A stretch of DNA of 37,662 nucleotides, taken from positions 1 to 37,662 of the forward strand of contig DATKRO010000081.1 of NCBI GenBank assembly GCA_035532115.1, read 5' to 3'. The DNA comes from Acaudatibacter sp035532115 (GTDB lineage: Bacteria; Pseudomonadota; Alphaproteobacteria; Caulobacterales; Caulobacteraceae). The notes under the pieces are model-generated. The model saw only the letters and a program-made list of their open reading frames with translations, was not told the origin of the DNA and made no database searches. The position numbers were made by a program, and so were the translations under genes. This document shows positions 8,046 through 16,210 of this stretch, piece after piece; within the stretch, counting starts at the first letter, position 1, and each line of letters starts with the position of its first letter.

Positions 8046-9470
8046 ATGGACGCCATCCTCGCCCTGCCGCAGCTCATCCTGGGCGGCGGCGCGCTCGTCC
8101 TCGTCGTCTGGGGGGCTTTCCAGGGCCGCTCCAGCGCCCTCTTCAATTTTGGCGCCGTGGTCGTGCTGGCCGCCGCGGCCGTCGCCGCCGCCCTCGATCC
8201 GGTCGGGCGGGCGTTCGGCGGAGCGCTGATCTCCGACCGGGGCTCGGCGTTCGCCAACGTGGCGATCTTCGCCGCCAGCGCGGCCGCCATCCCCATCTGC
8301 GATCGCTGGCTCGCCATCCGGCGCGAGCAGCGGTTCGAACTGGCGGTGCTGATCGTGCTGGCTGCGCTGGGCATGAGCATCATGGTCTCGGCCGGCGACC
8401 TCGTCTCGCTCTACATCGGCGTCGAGCTGCATTCGCTGGCGCTCTACGTCCTGGCCGCCTTCCAGCGCGACAACGCCAAGAGTTCCGAGGCCGGACTGAA
8501 GTACTTCGTGCTCGGGGCGCTCTCCTCGGGCCTGCTGCTCTACGGCGCCTCGCTCGTCTATGGCTTCGCCGGCGGAGTGAGCTTCGCCCAGATCGCCGCG
8601 GCGAGCCGGGGCGGCGCCGGCGTCGGCCTCGTCTTCGGCCTGGTCTTCCTCGTCTGCGGCATCGGCTTCAAGGTCTCGGCCGCGCCCTTCCACATGTGGA
8701 CCCCGGACGTCTACGAGGGGGCGCCGACGCCGATCGTCGGATTCTTCTCCGGCGCGCCGAAGCTCGCGGCCATGGCCCTCTTCGCCCGGCTGCTCACCGA
8801 GGCGTTCGGCGGCGCGACCGATCAGTGGCGCCAGCTGCTGATCATCATGGCCCTGCTCTCCGTGGCCGTGGGCGCCTTCGCCGGCCTCGCCCAGTCGAAC
8901 CTGAAGCGGCTCTGGGCCTACTCCTCCATCGCCAACATCGGCTACGCCCTGGTGGGCTTGGCCGCCGGCGGGACGGCGGGCGTGCAATCGATGCTGGTCT
9001 TCATGGTGCTCTACACCATCGACGTCACCGGCTTCTTCGCCTGCCTGGCGGCGCTCAGCCGCGACGGGCGGCCGATGCAGCGTTTCGAGGATTTCGCCGG
9101 GCTGATGCGCGAGAAGCCGGGCCTCGCCCTCGCCATCACCGCCTTTTCGCTCTCCGCCCTGGGCCTGCCGCCGTTCTCGGGCTTCTGGGCCAAGTTCTAT
9201 GTTTTCAAGGCGGCTCTGGCCGCCGGTCCGCTCACCGGCGCCGCGGCGGTGGCGGCCCTGGTCGGCAGCGTCGTCGCCGCCTTCTATTACCTGAAGCTGA
9301 TCAAGGTGATGTGGCTCGATCCGGCTCCCGCGGGCGTGGTCGATCGTCCGGCGGGCGGCGCCACCGCCATCGCTTACGCGACGGCGCTGTTCGCGTTTCC
9401 GGCGGTGATGATCGCCCTGATCGGCCTGGACGGACTCTCCCTGAGCGCCGCCCTGGCCTTCGTGCGTTGA
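8046..9470 (+). CDS. nuoN: NADH-quinone oxidoreductase subunit N
   Basis: NuoN is the third antiporter-like subunit of complex I and ends the nuo series here. I choose ATG 8046 (MDAILALPQLIL) because the ribosome-binding site GGAGGG at 8031-8036 is 9 bases upstream; the ATG at 8037 directly abuts that site. The 474-residue product contains YIGVELHSLALYVLAAFQRD with the Glu, FKVSAAPFHMWTPDVYEGAP with the Lys, and LKRLWAYSSIANIGYALVG. The C-terminus is hydrophobic. birA begins 6 bases after the stop, so it probably shares the transcript. Confidence 0.96.
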   Translation: MDAILALPQLILGGGALVLVVWGAFQGRSSALFNFGAVVVLAAAAVAAALDPVGRAFGGALISDRGSAFANVAIFAASAAAIPICDRWLAIRREQRFELAVLIVLAALGMSIMVSAGDLVSLYIGVELHSLALYVLAAFQRDNAKSSEAGLKYFVLGALSSGLLLYGASLVYGFAGGVSFAQIAAASRGGAGVGLVFGLVFLVCGIGFKVSAAPFHMWTPDVYEGAPTPIVGFFSGAPKLAAMALFARLLTEAFGGATDQWRQLLIIMALLSVAVGAFAGLAQSNLKRLWAYSSIANIGYALVGLAAGGTAGVQSMLVFMVLYTIDVTGFFACLAALSRDGRPMQRFEDFAGLMREKPGLALAITAFSLSALGLPPFSGFWAKFYVFKAALAAGPLTGAAAVAALVGSVVAAFYYLKLIKVMWLDPAPAGVVDRPAGGATAIAYATALFAFPAVMIALIGLDGLSLSAALAFVR

Positions 9471-9476
9471 ACTCGC

Positions 9477-10205
9477 ATGCCCGGCGATCCGATCGAAGCT
9501 CTGGACGAGATCGATTCCACCAACGCCGAGGCGCGCCGTCGCGCCGAAGCCGGAGCGCGCGGTCCGATCTGGATCACCGCAGCGCGCCAGAGCGCCGGGC
9601 GCGGCCGGCGCGGACGGAACTGGGAGACAGGCGCGGGCAACCTCGCCGCGACGCATCTCTCGGTGACCGGACGCCTGCCCGCCGAGGCGGCCCAGATCTC
9701 CTTCGTCGCCGCCCTGGCCGTGGCCGAACTCGCCGGCGCCTATGTCGCGCCCGGCCTCGTCAGCCTGAAGTGGCCGAACGATCCCCTGATCGGCGGGCGC
9801 AAGGCGGCGGGGATCCTGGTCGAGTCCGGCCCGCATCCGGCCGGAGGCCTCTGGCTCGCCGTCGGAACCGGCGTAAACCTCGCCACGCCGCCGCTGGCGG
9901 CCGAGCGCCCGGCCACCGCCTTCGCCGAGCACATGCGCGCGCCGCCGCCCCCGCCGCTGGAGGCTCTTGCGGTGCTCTCCGAGGCCTTCGAACGCTGGCG
10001 CTCGCTCTGGGAGCGGCTTGGCTTTGGCCCCATCGCCGAGGCGTGGACGGCGAGGGCGCATGGCCTGGGCGCGCGCTGCACCGCGCGCCTCGCCGACGAG
10101 ACGGTGATCGGCATCGCCGAAGGACTGGACATCGACGGCGCGCTCAGGCTCAGGACCGCGTCGGGCGCCTCGCGCCGCATTACCGCCGGTGACGTCTTCT
10201 TCTGA
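9477..10205 (+). CDS. birA: Biotin–[acetyl-CoA-carboxylase] ligase, catalytic domain only
   Basis: This enzyme activates biotin with ATP and attaches it to the biotin carboxyl carrier protein and similar domains. The 242-residue product begins directly with the catalytic domain (DEIDSTNAEARR) and has no N-terminal DNA-binding helix-turn-helix, so it is a class I, non-repressor type. The biotinyl-AMP loop GRGRRGRNWE lies around residues 41-50. LKWPNDPLIGGRKAAGIL follows at about residue 98, and a short SH3-like C-terminal domain ends GDVFF. It follows nuoN closely and precedes coaX, an order common in alphaproteobacteria. Confidence 0.94.
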   Translation: MPGDPIEALDEIDSTNAEARRRAEAGARGPIWITAARQSAGRGRRGRNWETGAGNLAATHLSVTGRLPAEAAQISFVAALAVAELAGAYVAPGLVSLKWPNDPLIGGRKAAGILVESGPHPAGGLWLAVGTGVNLATPPLAAERPATAFAEHMRAPPPPPLEALAVLSEAFERWRSLWERLGFGPIAEAWTARAHGLGARCTARLADETVIGIAEGLDIDGALRLRTASGASRRITAGDVFF

Positions 10206-10222
10206 GAGATTGCAAGGTGAGC

Positions 10223-10326
10223 CACAAGAAACACGAAAAGCACGAACAATCGATCTTCGCACCTCTCGCGTGCGGGAACGGCTTGCGCCCGAGCGCGCGG
10301 CGTTCGTGATTTTCGTGTCTTTCGTG
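10223..10326. repeat. CACGAA-rich inverted repeat between birA and coaX
   Basis: The left arm at 10223-10247 reads CACAAGAAACACGAAAAGCA and then CGAAC. Its reverse complement matches the right arm at 10302-10326 (GTTCGTGATTTTCGTGTCTT and then TCGTG) at 21 of 25 positions. The loop of 54 bases is GC rich. The arms are AT rich compared with the surroundings and carry spaced CACGA units. The element sits in the 194-base gap between birA and coaX and encodes nothing recognisable. It resembles dispersed extragenic inverted repeats; whether it occurs elsewhere in the genome cannot be seen here. Confidence 0.65.
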
Positions 10327-10399
10327 ACCAAACATCTTGGCCAAGTCGCCGGCGCTCGCCCGCGGGCGGCGTCTCGCTGAACGGGAGGTCACGCCGAGC

Positions 10400-11176
10400 A
10401 TGCTGCTGGCGATCGAGCAGGGCAACACCAACACGCTGTTCGCCATCCACGACGCAGAGCGCTGGATCGCCCAGTGGCGCGCCGCCACCGACGCTTCGCG
10501 CACGGCGGACGAGTACGCCGTCTGGCTGGTCCAGCTGCTGGCGATGACGCACCTGGACATCGGCCAACTCGACGCCTGCATCGTATCCAGCGTCGTGCCG
10601 CAGTCGCTGTTCAACCTGCGCAACCTGGCGCGCCGCTACCTGCACGTCGAGCCGCTGGTGATCGGCGAGAACGCCGATCTCGGCATCGAGGTGCGCATCC
10701 TGAAGCCGTCGGAGGCCGGGGCCGATCGCCTGGTCAACGCCATCGGCGCTCACGCCGCCTACCAGGGCGACCTGCTGGTGATCGATTCCGGCACGGCGAC
10801 GACCTTCGACGTGGTCAGCGGCGATGGCGCCTTCGAGGGCGGGGTGATCGCGCCCGGCATCAACCTTTCCATGCAGGCCCTGCACGAGGCCGCGGCGCAA
10901 CTGCCGCGCGTCGCCATCCGCCGGCCGACCGCCAATCGCGTCATCGGCGTCGACACCGTGGGGGCGATGCAGTCCGGCGTCTTCTGGGGCTACATCGCCA
11001 TGATCGAGGGCCTGGTGGCGCGCATCAAGGCGGAGTGGGGCAAGCCGCTCACCGTGGTCGGCACCGGCGGCATCGCCTCGCTGTTCGAGAACGCGACCGG
11101 CGCCGTCGATCACTTCGATCACGACCTCACCATCCGCGGTCTGCTCGAAATCTGGCGCCGGAACACCCGTCGATGA
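10400..11176 (+). CDS. coaX: Type III pantothenate kinase
   Basis: CoaX phosphorylates pantothenate in the first step of coenzyme A synthesis. The start ATG 10400 has GGGAGG at 10383-10388 in front; an upstream in-frame extension to 10337 looks non-coding. The 258-residue product shows the ASKHA-fold phosphate motif as EQGNT near residue 6, where the usual first residue is Asp. GADRLVNAIGAHAAY follows around residue 100, then DSGTATTFDVV and GGVIAPGINLS. The Asp-to-Glu change at the first motif keeps the charge and may be a lineage trait. Its stop overlaps the rnj start (ATGA), so the two are translationally coupled. Confidence 0.94.
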   Translation: MLLAIEQGNTNTLFAIHDAERWIAQWRAATDASRTADEYAVWLVQLLAMTHLDIGQLDACIVSSVVPQSLFNLRNLARRYLHVEPLVIGENADLGIEVRILKPSEAGADRLVNAIGAHAAYQGDLLVIDSGTATTFDVVSGDGAFEGGVIAPGINLSMQALHEAAAQLPRVAIRRPTANRVIGVDTVGAMQSGVFWGYIAMIEGLVARIKAEWGKPLTVVGTGGIASLFENATGAVDHFDHDLTIRGLLEIWRRNTRR

Positions 11177-12852
11177 GCGCGTCCCAAGGCGACGAACTGG
11201 TCTTCCTGCCGCTGGGCGGGTCCAACGAGATCGGGATGAACTTCAACCTCTACGGCTTCGGTCCGGCGCACGCGCGCAAGTGGATCGTGGTCGATCTCGG
11301 CATCACCTTCGGCGACCAGACGACGCCGGGCGTGGAGGTCATCCTGCCCGACCCGAGCTTCATCGAGGCGCACGCCGCCGACATTCTCGGGATCGTGCTC
11401 ACCCACGCGCACGAGGACCACATCGGCGCGGTCGCCTGGCTCTGGCCCCGGCTGCGCGCGCCGCTCTACGCCACCCCGTTCACCGCCTTCCTGCTGCGCG
11501 AGAAGCTGCGCGAGGCCGATCTGCTGGACGAGGCGAGGATCACCGAGGTGCCGCTCTCCGGCACGATCCGGCTGGGCCCGTTCGAGATCACCCTGATCAC
11601 GCTCACCCATTCCATTCCAGAACCCAACGGCCTCGCCATCCGCACGCCGCTGGGGACCATCCTGCACACCGGCGACTGGAAGATCGACCCAGATCCGCTG
11701 CTGGGCGCAGCCACCGATCAGGCGGCGATCGAGCGCCTGGGCGACGCCGGCGTGCTCGCCATGGTCTGCGATTCCACCAATGTCTTCGTCGATGGCGAGG
11801 CCGGCTCCGAAGCGCAGGTGCGCCAGGTCCTCGAGCCCTTGATCGGTGCGCTGAAGGGCAAGATCGCCGCCGCCTGCTTCGCCTCCAACGTGGCGCGGAT
11901 GGACTCGATCATCCGGGCCGCCGAGGCCAACGGCCGCCGCGTCTGCCTGGTCGGCCGCTCGATGATCCGCATGGCCGCCGCGGCGCGCTCGGTGGGGCTG
12001 CTGGGAGGCGTTCAGGCCTTCGTCGGCGACGCCGAGGCGGGCCGCTTCGCGCCCGATCGGATCCTCTACCTCTGCACCGGCAGCCAGGGCGAGCCGCGGG
12101 CGGCGCTGGCCCGCGTCGCCGACGGGACCCACCCGCACGTTTCGCTGGGCGCGGGCGACGCCTGCATCTTCTCCTCGCGGGTGATCCCCGGCAACGAGGT
12201 CCCGATCCGCAACCTGCAGAACAAGCTCGCCGACCGCGGCGTGCGCCTCTACACCGAACGCGATCATCCGGGCCTGCATGTCTCCGGACATCCCTGCCGC
12301 GACGAGCTGAAGCGGATGTACCAGTGGGCCAGGCCCGCCATCGCCATCCCCACCCACGGCGAGCGCCGGCATCTGCTGGAGCACGCCAGTCTCGCCCGCG
12401 ATCTCCAGGTGGGCCAGGCGCTCGCGCCGCGCAACGGCGACATGGTGCGGCTAGCTCCCGGCCGGGCGGCGGTGATCGACGAGGTTGCGGCGGGTCGGCT
12501 CTACGTCGACGCTGGCGTGGTGACGCCGGAGAACGGCGAGGCGCTGCGCGAGCGCCGCCATGCCGCCCACAACGGCGTCCTGACAGTCTCGATCGCCCTG
12601 GACCGCAAGGGCCGTATCGCCTCAGGCCCGCAGGTGCGCGCGCTCGGCCTGCCGGGCGACGCCGACTATCCCGTGGACGAGGCGCTCGACGATCTGACCT
12701 CCGACGCCGAAGCGGCGCTGAAGCATCTTGGTCCGGACGGCCGCGACGACGACCACGCCGTCGAAGCCGCGCTGTCGCGGGCTCTGAAGAAGGCGGCGTT
12801 CCGCATCTGGAAGCGCCGGCCGGTGGTGGAGGCGACGGTGCTCAGGGTGTGA
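11173..12852 (+). CDS. rnj: Ribonuclease J
   Basis: RNase J is a zinc-dependent 5'-3' exo- and endoribonuclease for mRNA turnover and rRNA maturation. The 559-residue product has the metallo-beta-lactamase motif THAHEDHIGA with His78, His80, Asp82 and His83. GDWKID gives a further metal ligand. The beta-CASP part includes CDSTNVFVDG, ACFASNVARMDSI, SGHPCRDELKRMY and PTHGERRHL. The C-terminal domain (after about residue 450) is the usual RNase J extension. It overlaps coaX by 4 bases. Length and motifs are normal. Confidence 0.95.
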   Translation: MSASQGDELVFLPLGGSNEIGMNFNLYGFGPAHARKWIVVDLGITFGDQTTPGVEVILPDPSFIEAHAADILGIVLTHAHEDHIGAVAWLWPRLRAPLYATPFTAFLLREKLREADLLDEARITEVPLSGTIRLGPFEITLITLTHSIPEPNGLAIRTPLGTILHTGDWKIDPDPLLGAATDQAAIERLGDAGVLAMVCDSTNVFVDGEAGSEAQVRQVLEPLIGALKGKIAAACFASNVARMDSIIRAAEANGRRVCLVGRSMIRMAAAARSVGLLGGVQAFVGDAEAGRFAPDRILYLCTGSQGEPRAALARVADGTHPHVSLGAGDACIFSSRVIPGNEVPIRNLQNKLADRGVRLYTERDHPGLHVSGHPCRDELKRMYQWARPAIAIPTHGERRHLLEHASLARDLQVGQALAPRNGDMVRLAPGRAAVIDEVAAGRLYVDAGVVTPENGEALRERRHAAHNGVLTVSIALDRKGRIASGPQVRALGLPGDADYPVDEALDDLTSDAEAALKHLGPDGRDDDHAVEAALSRALKKAAFRIWKRRPVVEATVLRV

Positions 12853-12886
12853 TCGCGCGAGGCGCGTCCGAGGACGGACCTGGTCG

Positions 12887-13399
12887 ATGACGACACCTTT
12901 AGATAGGCTGCCCCCGATGCAATCGCCTGCGAACCTCCTCCTGCGTCCGGCCGAGTTGGCGGATGGGCCGGCGTTGAGGGCGATCCTGCGCGACACGTTC
13001 GAAAGCACCTGGCGGCCCAACATCACCGCAGCTGCGGCGCAGGCGTTTCTCGACGAGGACCGCCCCTCCAGCTACGTGGACGCGCGCGGGCGCCTCTTCT
13101 GGGTCGCGGAGCGCCAGGGCGCCGTCGTCGGCTTCGTGGATTGGCAGGGGGACTTCGTCAACGCCCTGCATGTGCGCTCCAGCCACGCACGCAGCGGCGT
13201 CGGCACGCTATTGATGGACAAGGCCGAGGCGGAGATCGCCGAGGCGGGTTTTCCGGCCGCGCGACTGGAGACCGACACCTTCAATGTCAGAAGCCAGGCC
13301 TTCTACGGCGCCCGCGGCTACCGCGAGGCCGGCCGCTATCCCGACGAGGAGTGGCGCAGCGATCTCACGACGGTCCTGCTCGTCAGGGCGTTTGTGTGA
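12887..13399 (+). CDS. GNAT-family N-acetyltransferase
   Basis: The 170-residue product has the GNAT fold: an N-terminal LLLRPAELADGPALRAI, a central VVGFVDWQGDFVNALHVRSS, an acetyl-CoA loop ARSGVGTLLMDKAEAE at about residues 103-118, and a late SQAFYGARGYREAGR. The substrate cannot be read from the sequence. ATG 12887 is used; ATG 12917 is a possible shorter start and neither has a strong binding site. It lies 34 bases after rnj on the same strand and faces the convergent paiB-like gene. It opens the accessory patch between rnj and mce. Confidence 0.85.
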   Translation: MTTPLDRLPPMQSPANLLLRPAELADGPALRAILRDTFESTWRPNITAAAAQAFLDEDRPSSYVDARGRLFWVAERQGAVVGFVDWQGDFVNALHVRSSHARSGVGTLLMDKAEAEIAEAGFPAARLETDTFNVRSQAFYGARGYREAGRYPDEEWRSDLTTVLLVRAFV

Positions 13400-13463
13400 G
13401 CAGAGCGCTTCGGCCCGTCGTGGTCATCAGGGATGTCGGCTCCCCCTGGCGTGTCGTCGGGCA

Positions 13464-14093
13464 TCAGCTGCCTGCTTCCGTAGCCTTAATTTTCTCGGCC
13501 ATCATGCGCGCGGCTTCCGATTGCGTGTTCGCGAGACCTGCGATGACGCCCAGGCGGTCAGGTTTCGGCCGGTTCTGCGACAATTTCCGCTTTGCTTCGA
13601 CGCGCTCGACGCTCAGTTCCAGACCAATAACCTGGGCGGCCAGTTGACGCACATAGTCGTCTGGCGCATCGCTCGTGGCCCATGGTTTGGGTTGGAAAGC
13701 CTCGAAACGGTCCGTGAGGGCCGCCAGGTGGCCAAGCAGCCAATCCTCTTGAGGGCGCCAGGTCAGGCGGCCGTAGATATGGACAGCTTCATAGTTCCAG
13801 GTGGGAACCACACGGCCGTGCGCCTGCTTGGAGAGGTACCAGTTGGGGCTGATGTAGACATCCAAGCCCTGGAAGATGATAAGCGCCTCATCGTCGCCGG
13901 CGCGCTCCCAGTGGGGATTCTCTCGGGCGATGTGCCCGGCGGAGACTCGTGGGCGCGGCGCGAAGAGGAACGGAAGGTGCGTGGCGAACAGACCGCCCGG
14001 ACCGTGCGTGACCAAGCAGCCGAATCGAAGCTCGCTCAACAAAGCTTCGAGTTCCGTCGGATCGGTGACGGCAAAGACGTCACGCATGTGCAT
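13464..14093 (-). CDS. PaiB-like FMN-binding protein
   Basis: This 209-residue product matches the PaiB family, which binds FMN through a split-barrel fold and is annotated as a negative transcriptional regulator in Bacillus. Visible family stretches are LVTHGPGGLFATHLPFLF, LIIFQGLDVYISPNWY, VVPTWNYEAVHIYGRL and a C-terminal helical part with QNRPKPDRLGVIAGL. The start is set by AAGGAGGT (14101-14108 on the minus strand), 7 bases before ATG 14093; an in-frame GTG at 14102 lies inside that site. No DNA-binding domain is visible, so regulation of genes is uncertain. It is convergent with the GNAT gene. A small ORF lies upstream and overlaps its start. Confidence 0.88.
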   Translation of the reverse strand: MHMRDVFAVTDPTELEALLSELRFGCLVTHGPGGLFATHLPFLFAPRPRVSAGHIARENPHWERAGDDEALIIFQGLDVYISPNWYLSKQAHGRVVPTWNYEAVHIYGRLTWRPQEDWLLGHLAALTDRFEAFQPKPWATSDAPDDYVRQLAAQVIGLELSVERVEAKRKLSQNRPKPDRLGVIAGLANTQSEAARMMAEKIKATEAGS

Positions 14094-14214
14094 GAATCGC
14101 ACCTCCTTGGGGATCGGCCCCGCGTCGGTCGACCCGTTGGTCCAGTCGATGGGCGGGCTCGGCGTAATGACGCCGGCGTTGCGCCATGCGACAACGGGGC
14201 CGGCGGCTGGTCAT
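14080..14214 (-). CDS. Possible small Arg/His-rich ORF upstream of the paiB-like gene
   Basis: ATG 14214 is preceded on the minus strand by GGAGGTGACAGAC, a strong ribosome-binding site at good spacing. The frame runs 44 codons and ends 14 bases inside the paiB-like gene. The product is rich in Arg and His and resembles no family I know. It could be a leader peptide coupled to the downstream gene, or chance in high-GC DNA. The binding site is the only positive sign. Confidence 0.3.
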   Translation of the reverse strand: MTSRRPRCRMAQRRRHYAEPAHRLDQRVDRRGADPQGGAIHAHA

Positions 14215-14366
14215 GTCTGTCACCTCCGCAGGCGTGCCGACCGCCCGGCTGGGCGGGTCGGAATGGCAGGAACCTACTACCACAACTACCCCGGCTAGCC
14301 CGAGCGCCGCGCAATCCAACGTCCCCCGGGAATGAAGCTGCAGCGATCGGGCGATACCGTCCGAAC

Positions 14367-15101
14367 TCAGGCCGCGACGCCGCGCCTCACGGCGGCGGGC
14401 GCGCCCGCGGCGTCATCGACGATCGCGCCGAAGCGCCGGTCGCGCCTGCGGAAATCGGCGATCGCCCGGGCGAGGTCGGCGGGGCCGAAGTCGGGCCACA
14501 TGCGATCGGTGAACCACAGTTCGGCGTAGGCGCTCTCCCAGAGCAGGAAGTCCGACAGGCGGCGCTCGCCGCCGGTGCGGATCAGCAGATCGACGGGGCC
14601 GCCCCGAGAGGCGCCGCCGATCAGCCGGTCGAAGTCCTCGATCGAGCCATCGGCGCCCAGGGCGGCGGCGGCGCGGACGATTTCCGCGCGTGAGGAGTAG
14701 TCGAGGGCGATGCGCAGCACCAGTCGGTCGCCCGCGGCGGTCGCCGCCTCCAGCCGGCTCGCCGCTTCGGCCAGATCCGGTGGCAGCCGATCGCGGCGCC
14801 CGATGGCGAGAAGACGCGCGCCGCTTTCGACCAACCGTTCGCCGTCGGTGGCGAGGTACGAGCGGAAGAGCCGCATCAGCCCGTCGACCTCGGCCTCGGG
14901 CCTGCGCCAGTTGTCGGCCGAAAAGGCGAAGAGCGTCAGCGTGGTCACGCCCAGTTCCGGCGCGGCTTCCACCGTGCGCCGCACCGCCTCGACGCCCGCA
15001 AGATGGCCATCGGCCCGGCTCAGGCCCTGGCCCAGACCCCAGCGGCCGTTGCCATCCATGATGATGGCGACGTTGAGCGGGCCGGCTTCGGGCAAAGTCA
15101 T
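14367..15101 (-). CDS. uppS: Isoprenyl transferase (UppS family)
   Basis: This cis-prenyltransferase condenses isopentenyl diphosphate onto farnesyl diphosphate to make the long lipid carrier for peptidoglycan and polysaccharide units. ATG 15101 puts the catalytic motif IIMDGNGRW with Asp16 at its usual place; an in-frame TTG at 15143 would extend it needlessly. Also visible are LFAFSADNWRRPEAEVDGLM, LIRTGGERRLSDFLLWESAY and the Glu-containing ELWFTDRMWPDF. The 244-residue length is normal. It is not next to pyrH, frr or cdsA, where uppS usually lies in alphaproteobacteria, so it may be a second copy. Confidence 0.93.
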   Translation of the reverse strand: MTLPEAGPLNVAIIMDGNGRWGLGQGLSRADGHLAGVEAVRRTVEAAPELGVTTLTLFAFSADNWRRPEAEVDGLMRLFRSYLATDGERLVESGARLLAIGRRDRLPPDLAEAASRLEAATAAGDRLVLRIALDYSSRAEIVRAAAALGADGSIEDFDRLIGGASRGGPVDLLIRTGGERRLSDFLLWESAYAELWFTDRMWPDFGPADLARAIADFRRRDRRFGAIVDDAAGAPAAVRRGVAA

Positions 15102-15139
15102 TTGCACTGCAAAGTCTCCGGACAAGGGGAAATGAGGAC

Positions 15140-15508
15140 TCAAGCCGGCGCAAGGCCGGGGAGGGGGCTCTCGGCGCCCTGCGCCTTGGCCGCCGCGGCG
15201 GCGTCGCGCACCACCTGATCGAGCACGGCGAGGTAGCCCAGAAAGCGCTCGCGCCCCTCGCGCGTGATGCGGGCGAGGGTCTGAGGCCGGTTATGGGCGA
15301 AGCTCTTGGCCACGGCGATCAGGCCGGCGTCCTGCAGCACCTGCAGATGGCGGCTGAGATTGCCGTCGGTAAGCCCGCAGAGCCGCTTCAGGTCGGCGAA
15401 GACGAGACCCTTTGGATGAGCGGCGAGCGAGGTCAGCACGCCAAGCCGTGCCCGCTCATGGATGACGCGGTCGAGACCCGCGTAGGCGAACCGGCCGGCC
15501 TCACTCAT
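15140..15508 (-). CDS. Winged-helix transcriptional regulator
   Basis: The 122-residue product is an ArsR/MarR-like winged-helix protein of the short type often found with membrane-protein partners. Residues 15-75 hold the domain: VIHERARLGVLTSLAAHPKG, FADLKRLCGLTDGNLSRHLQ as the recognition helix region, and a wing in AKSFAHNRPQTLARITREG. Its start overlaps the stop of the upstream membrane protein gene by 8 bases, so the pair is translationally coupled. A palindrome over the pair's promoter at 16126-16136 is a candidate autoregulatory operator. The ligand is unknown. Confidence 0.88.
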   Translation of the reverse strand: MSEAGRFAYAGLDRVIHERARLGVLTSLAAHPKGLVFADLKRLCGLTDGNLSRHLQVLQDAGLIAVAKSFAHNRPQTLARITREGRERFLGYLAVLDQVVRDAAAAAKAQGAESPLPGLAPA

Positions 15509-16103
15509 CGGATGTCCCGCCGAACCGCAGCACAGCCGCGACGATCAACTGACCGACCCCGAACGGCACGCCCATGGCCCACGGCGAAAAGGCGCCGGGC
15601 CCCTGCGCCAGGGCGATGCAGACGACGCCGGTGGCGACGTACCAGCCACCGACCAGCGCCATGGCCCGTGGCAGGAAGCGACAGGAGGCGAAGACTCCGA
15701 GGCCGAAGACGATCTGCCAAAGGCCCGGCAACATCCACAGGCCTTGGGCCGAGAACCTCAGCATCACCAGGGTGAGCAGGGCGCCGACGGCGGCGGCCGG
15801 CAGGAACTGGGTCACGGCGCCGGCGATCATCTCGTCGGCCAGCTGGGAATGCAGCCTGCGTGAGCGGGCGACCATCTCGAAGGCGATGACGCCGGCCGAG
15901 ACGGCGGCGACGGCGATCCAGAGCGCCAGGAAGGCGCCGACATCCGCCGGGGCGATCCAGCGGGCCTGGCCCGCGGCGGCGAGAAAGGCGAGGAGGGCCG
16001 TGGCCGCGAAGGTCGTCGGACCCAGGCCGTGAAACTGCGCGCCGCGCGCGATCTGACTGCGGATCGCCCCGATTTCCGCCAGCGCCCGTTCAAGATCGCT
16101 CAT
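15501..16103 (-). CDS. Six-helix membrane protein, unknown function
   Basis: The 200-residue product starts at ATG 16103 (MSDLERALAEIGAIRSQIAR), with GAGG 6 bases upstream. An amphipathic N-terminal helix is followed by about six hydrophobic spans, including LLAFLAAAGQARW, AFLALWIAVAAVSAGVIAFE, AAAVGALLTLVMLRF, LWQIVFGLGVFASCRF and a last span near the C-terminus. I do not recognise a catalytic motif. Membrane proteins of this kind are commonly paired with short winged-helix regulators, as here. The open frame upstream to 16184 overlaps the promoter and is not used. Confidence 0.8.
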   Translation of the reverse strand: MSDLERALAEIGAIRSQIARGAQFHGLGPTTFAATALLAFLAAAGQARWIAPADVGAFLALWIAVAAVSAGVIAFEMVARSRRLHSQLADEMIAGAVTQFLPAAAVGALLTLVMLRFSAQGLWMLPGLWQIVFGLGVFASCRFLPRAMALVGGWYVATGVVCIALAQGPGAFSPWAMGVPFGVGQLIVAAVLRFGGTSDE

Positions 16104-16125
16104 GTCCGCCTCGGCCAGCTTTGTC

Positions 16126-16159
16126 ATGCAAAGCATACACCCGCCAGCCGCAAGCGCAA
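16126..16159 (-). promoter_or_regulatory. Candidate promoter with palindrome for the membrane protein–regulator pair
   Basis: On the minus strand TTGCGC (16154-16159), 16 bases, then TATGCT (16132-16137) resembles a sigma-70-type promoter about 30 bases before ATG 16103. ATGC-AAA-GCAT (16126-16136) is an inverted repeat covering the -10 box, so a repressor bound there could block transcription. The coupled winged-helix protein is the obvious candidate. This is a by-eye call. Confidence 0.4.
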
Positions 16160-16210
16160 CGGTTCGCCGGGCGCCTTCATTCACGCGCGCATCGGTGCTA
16201 GGGACGCGCC

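Noticed and set aside
14094..14102. GTG 14102 as start of the paiB-like gene
   Set aside because: It overlaps the AAGGAGGT ribosome-binding site, which is correctly spaced for ATG 14093.
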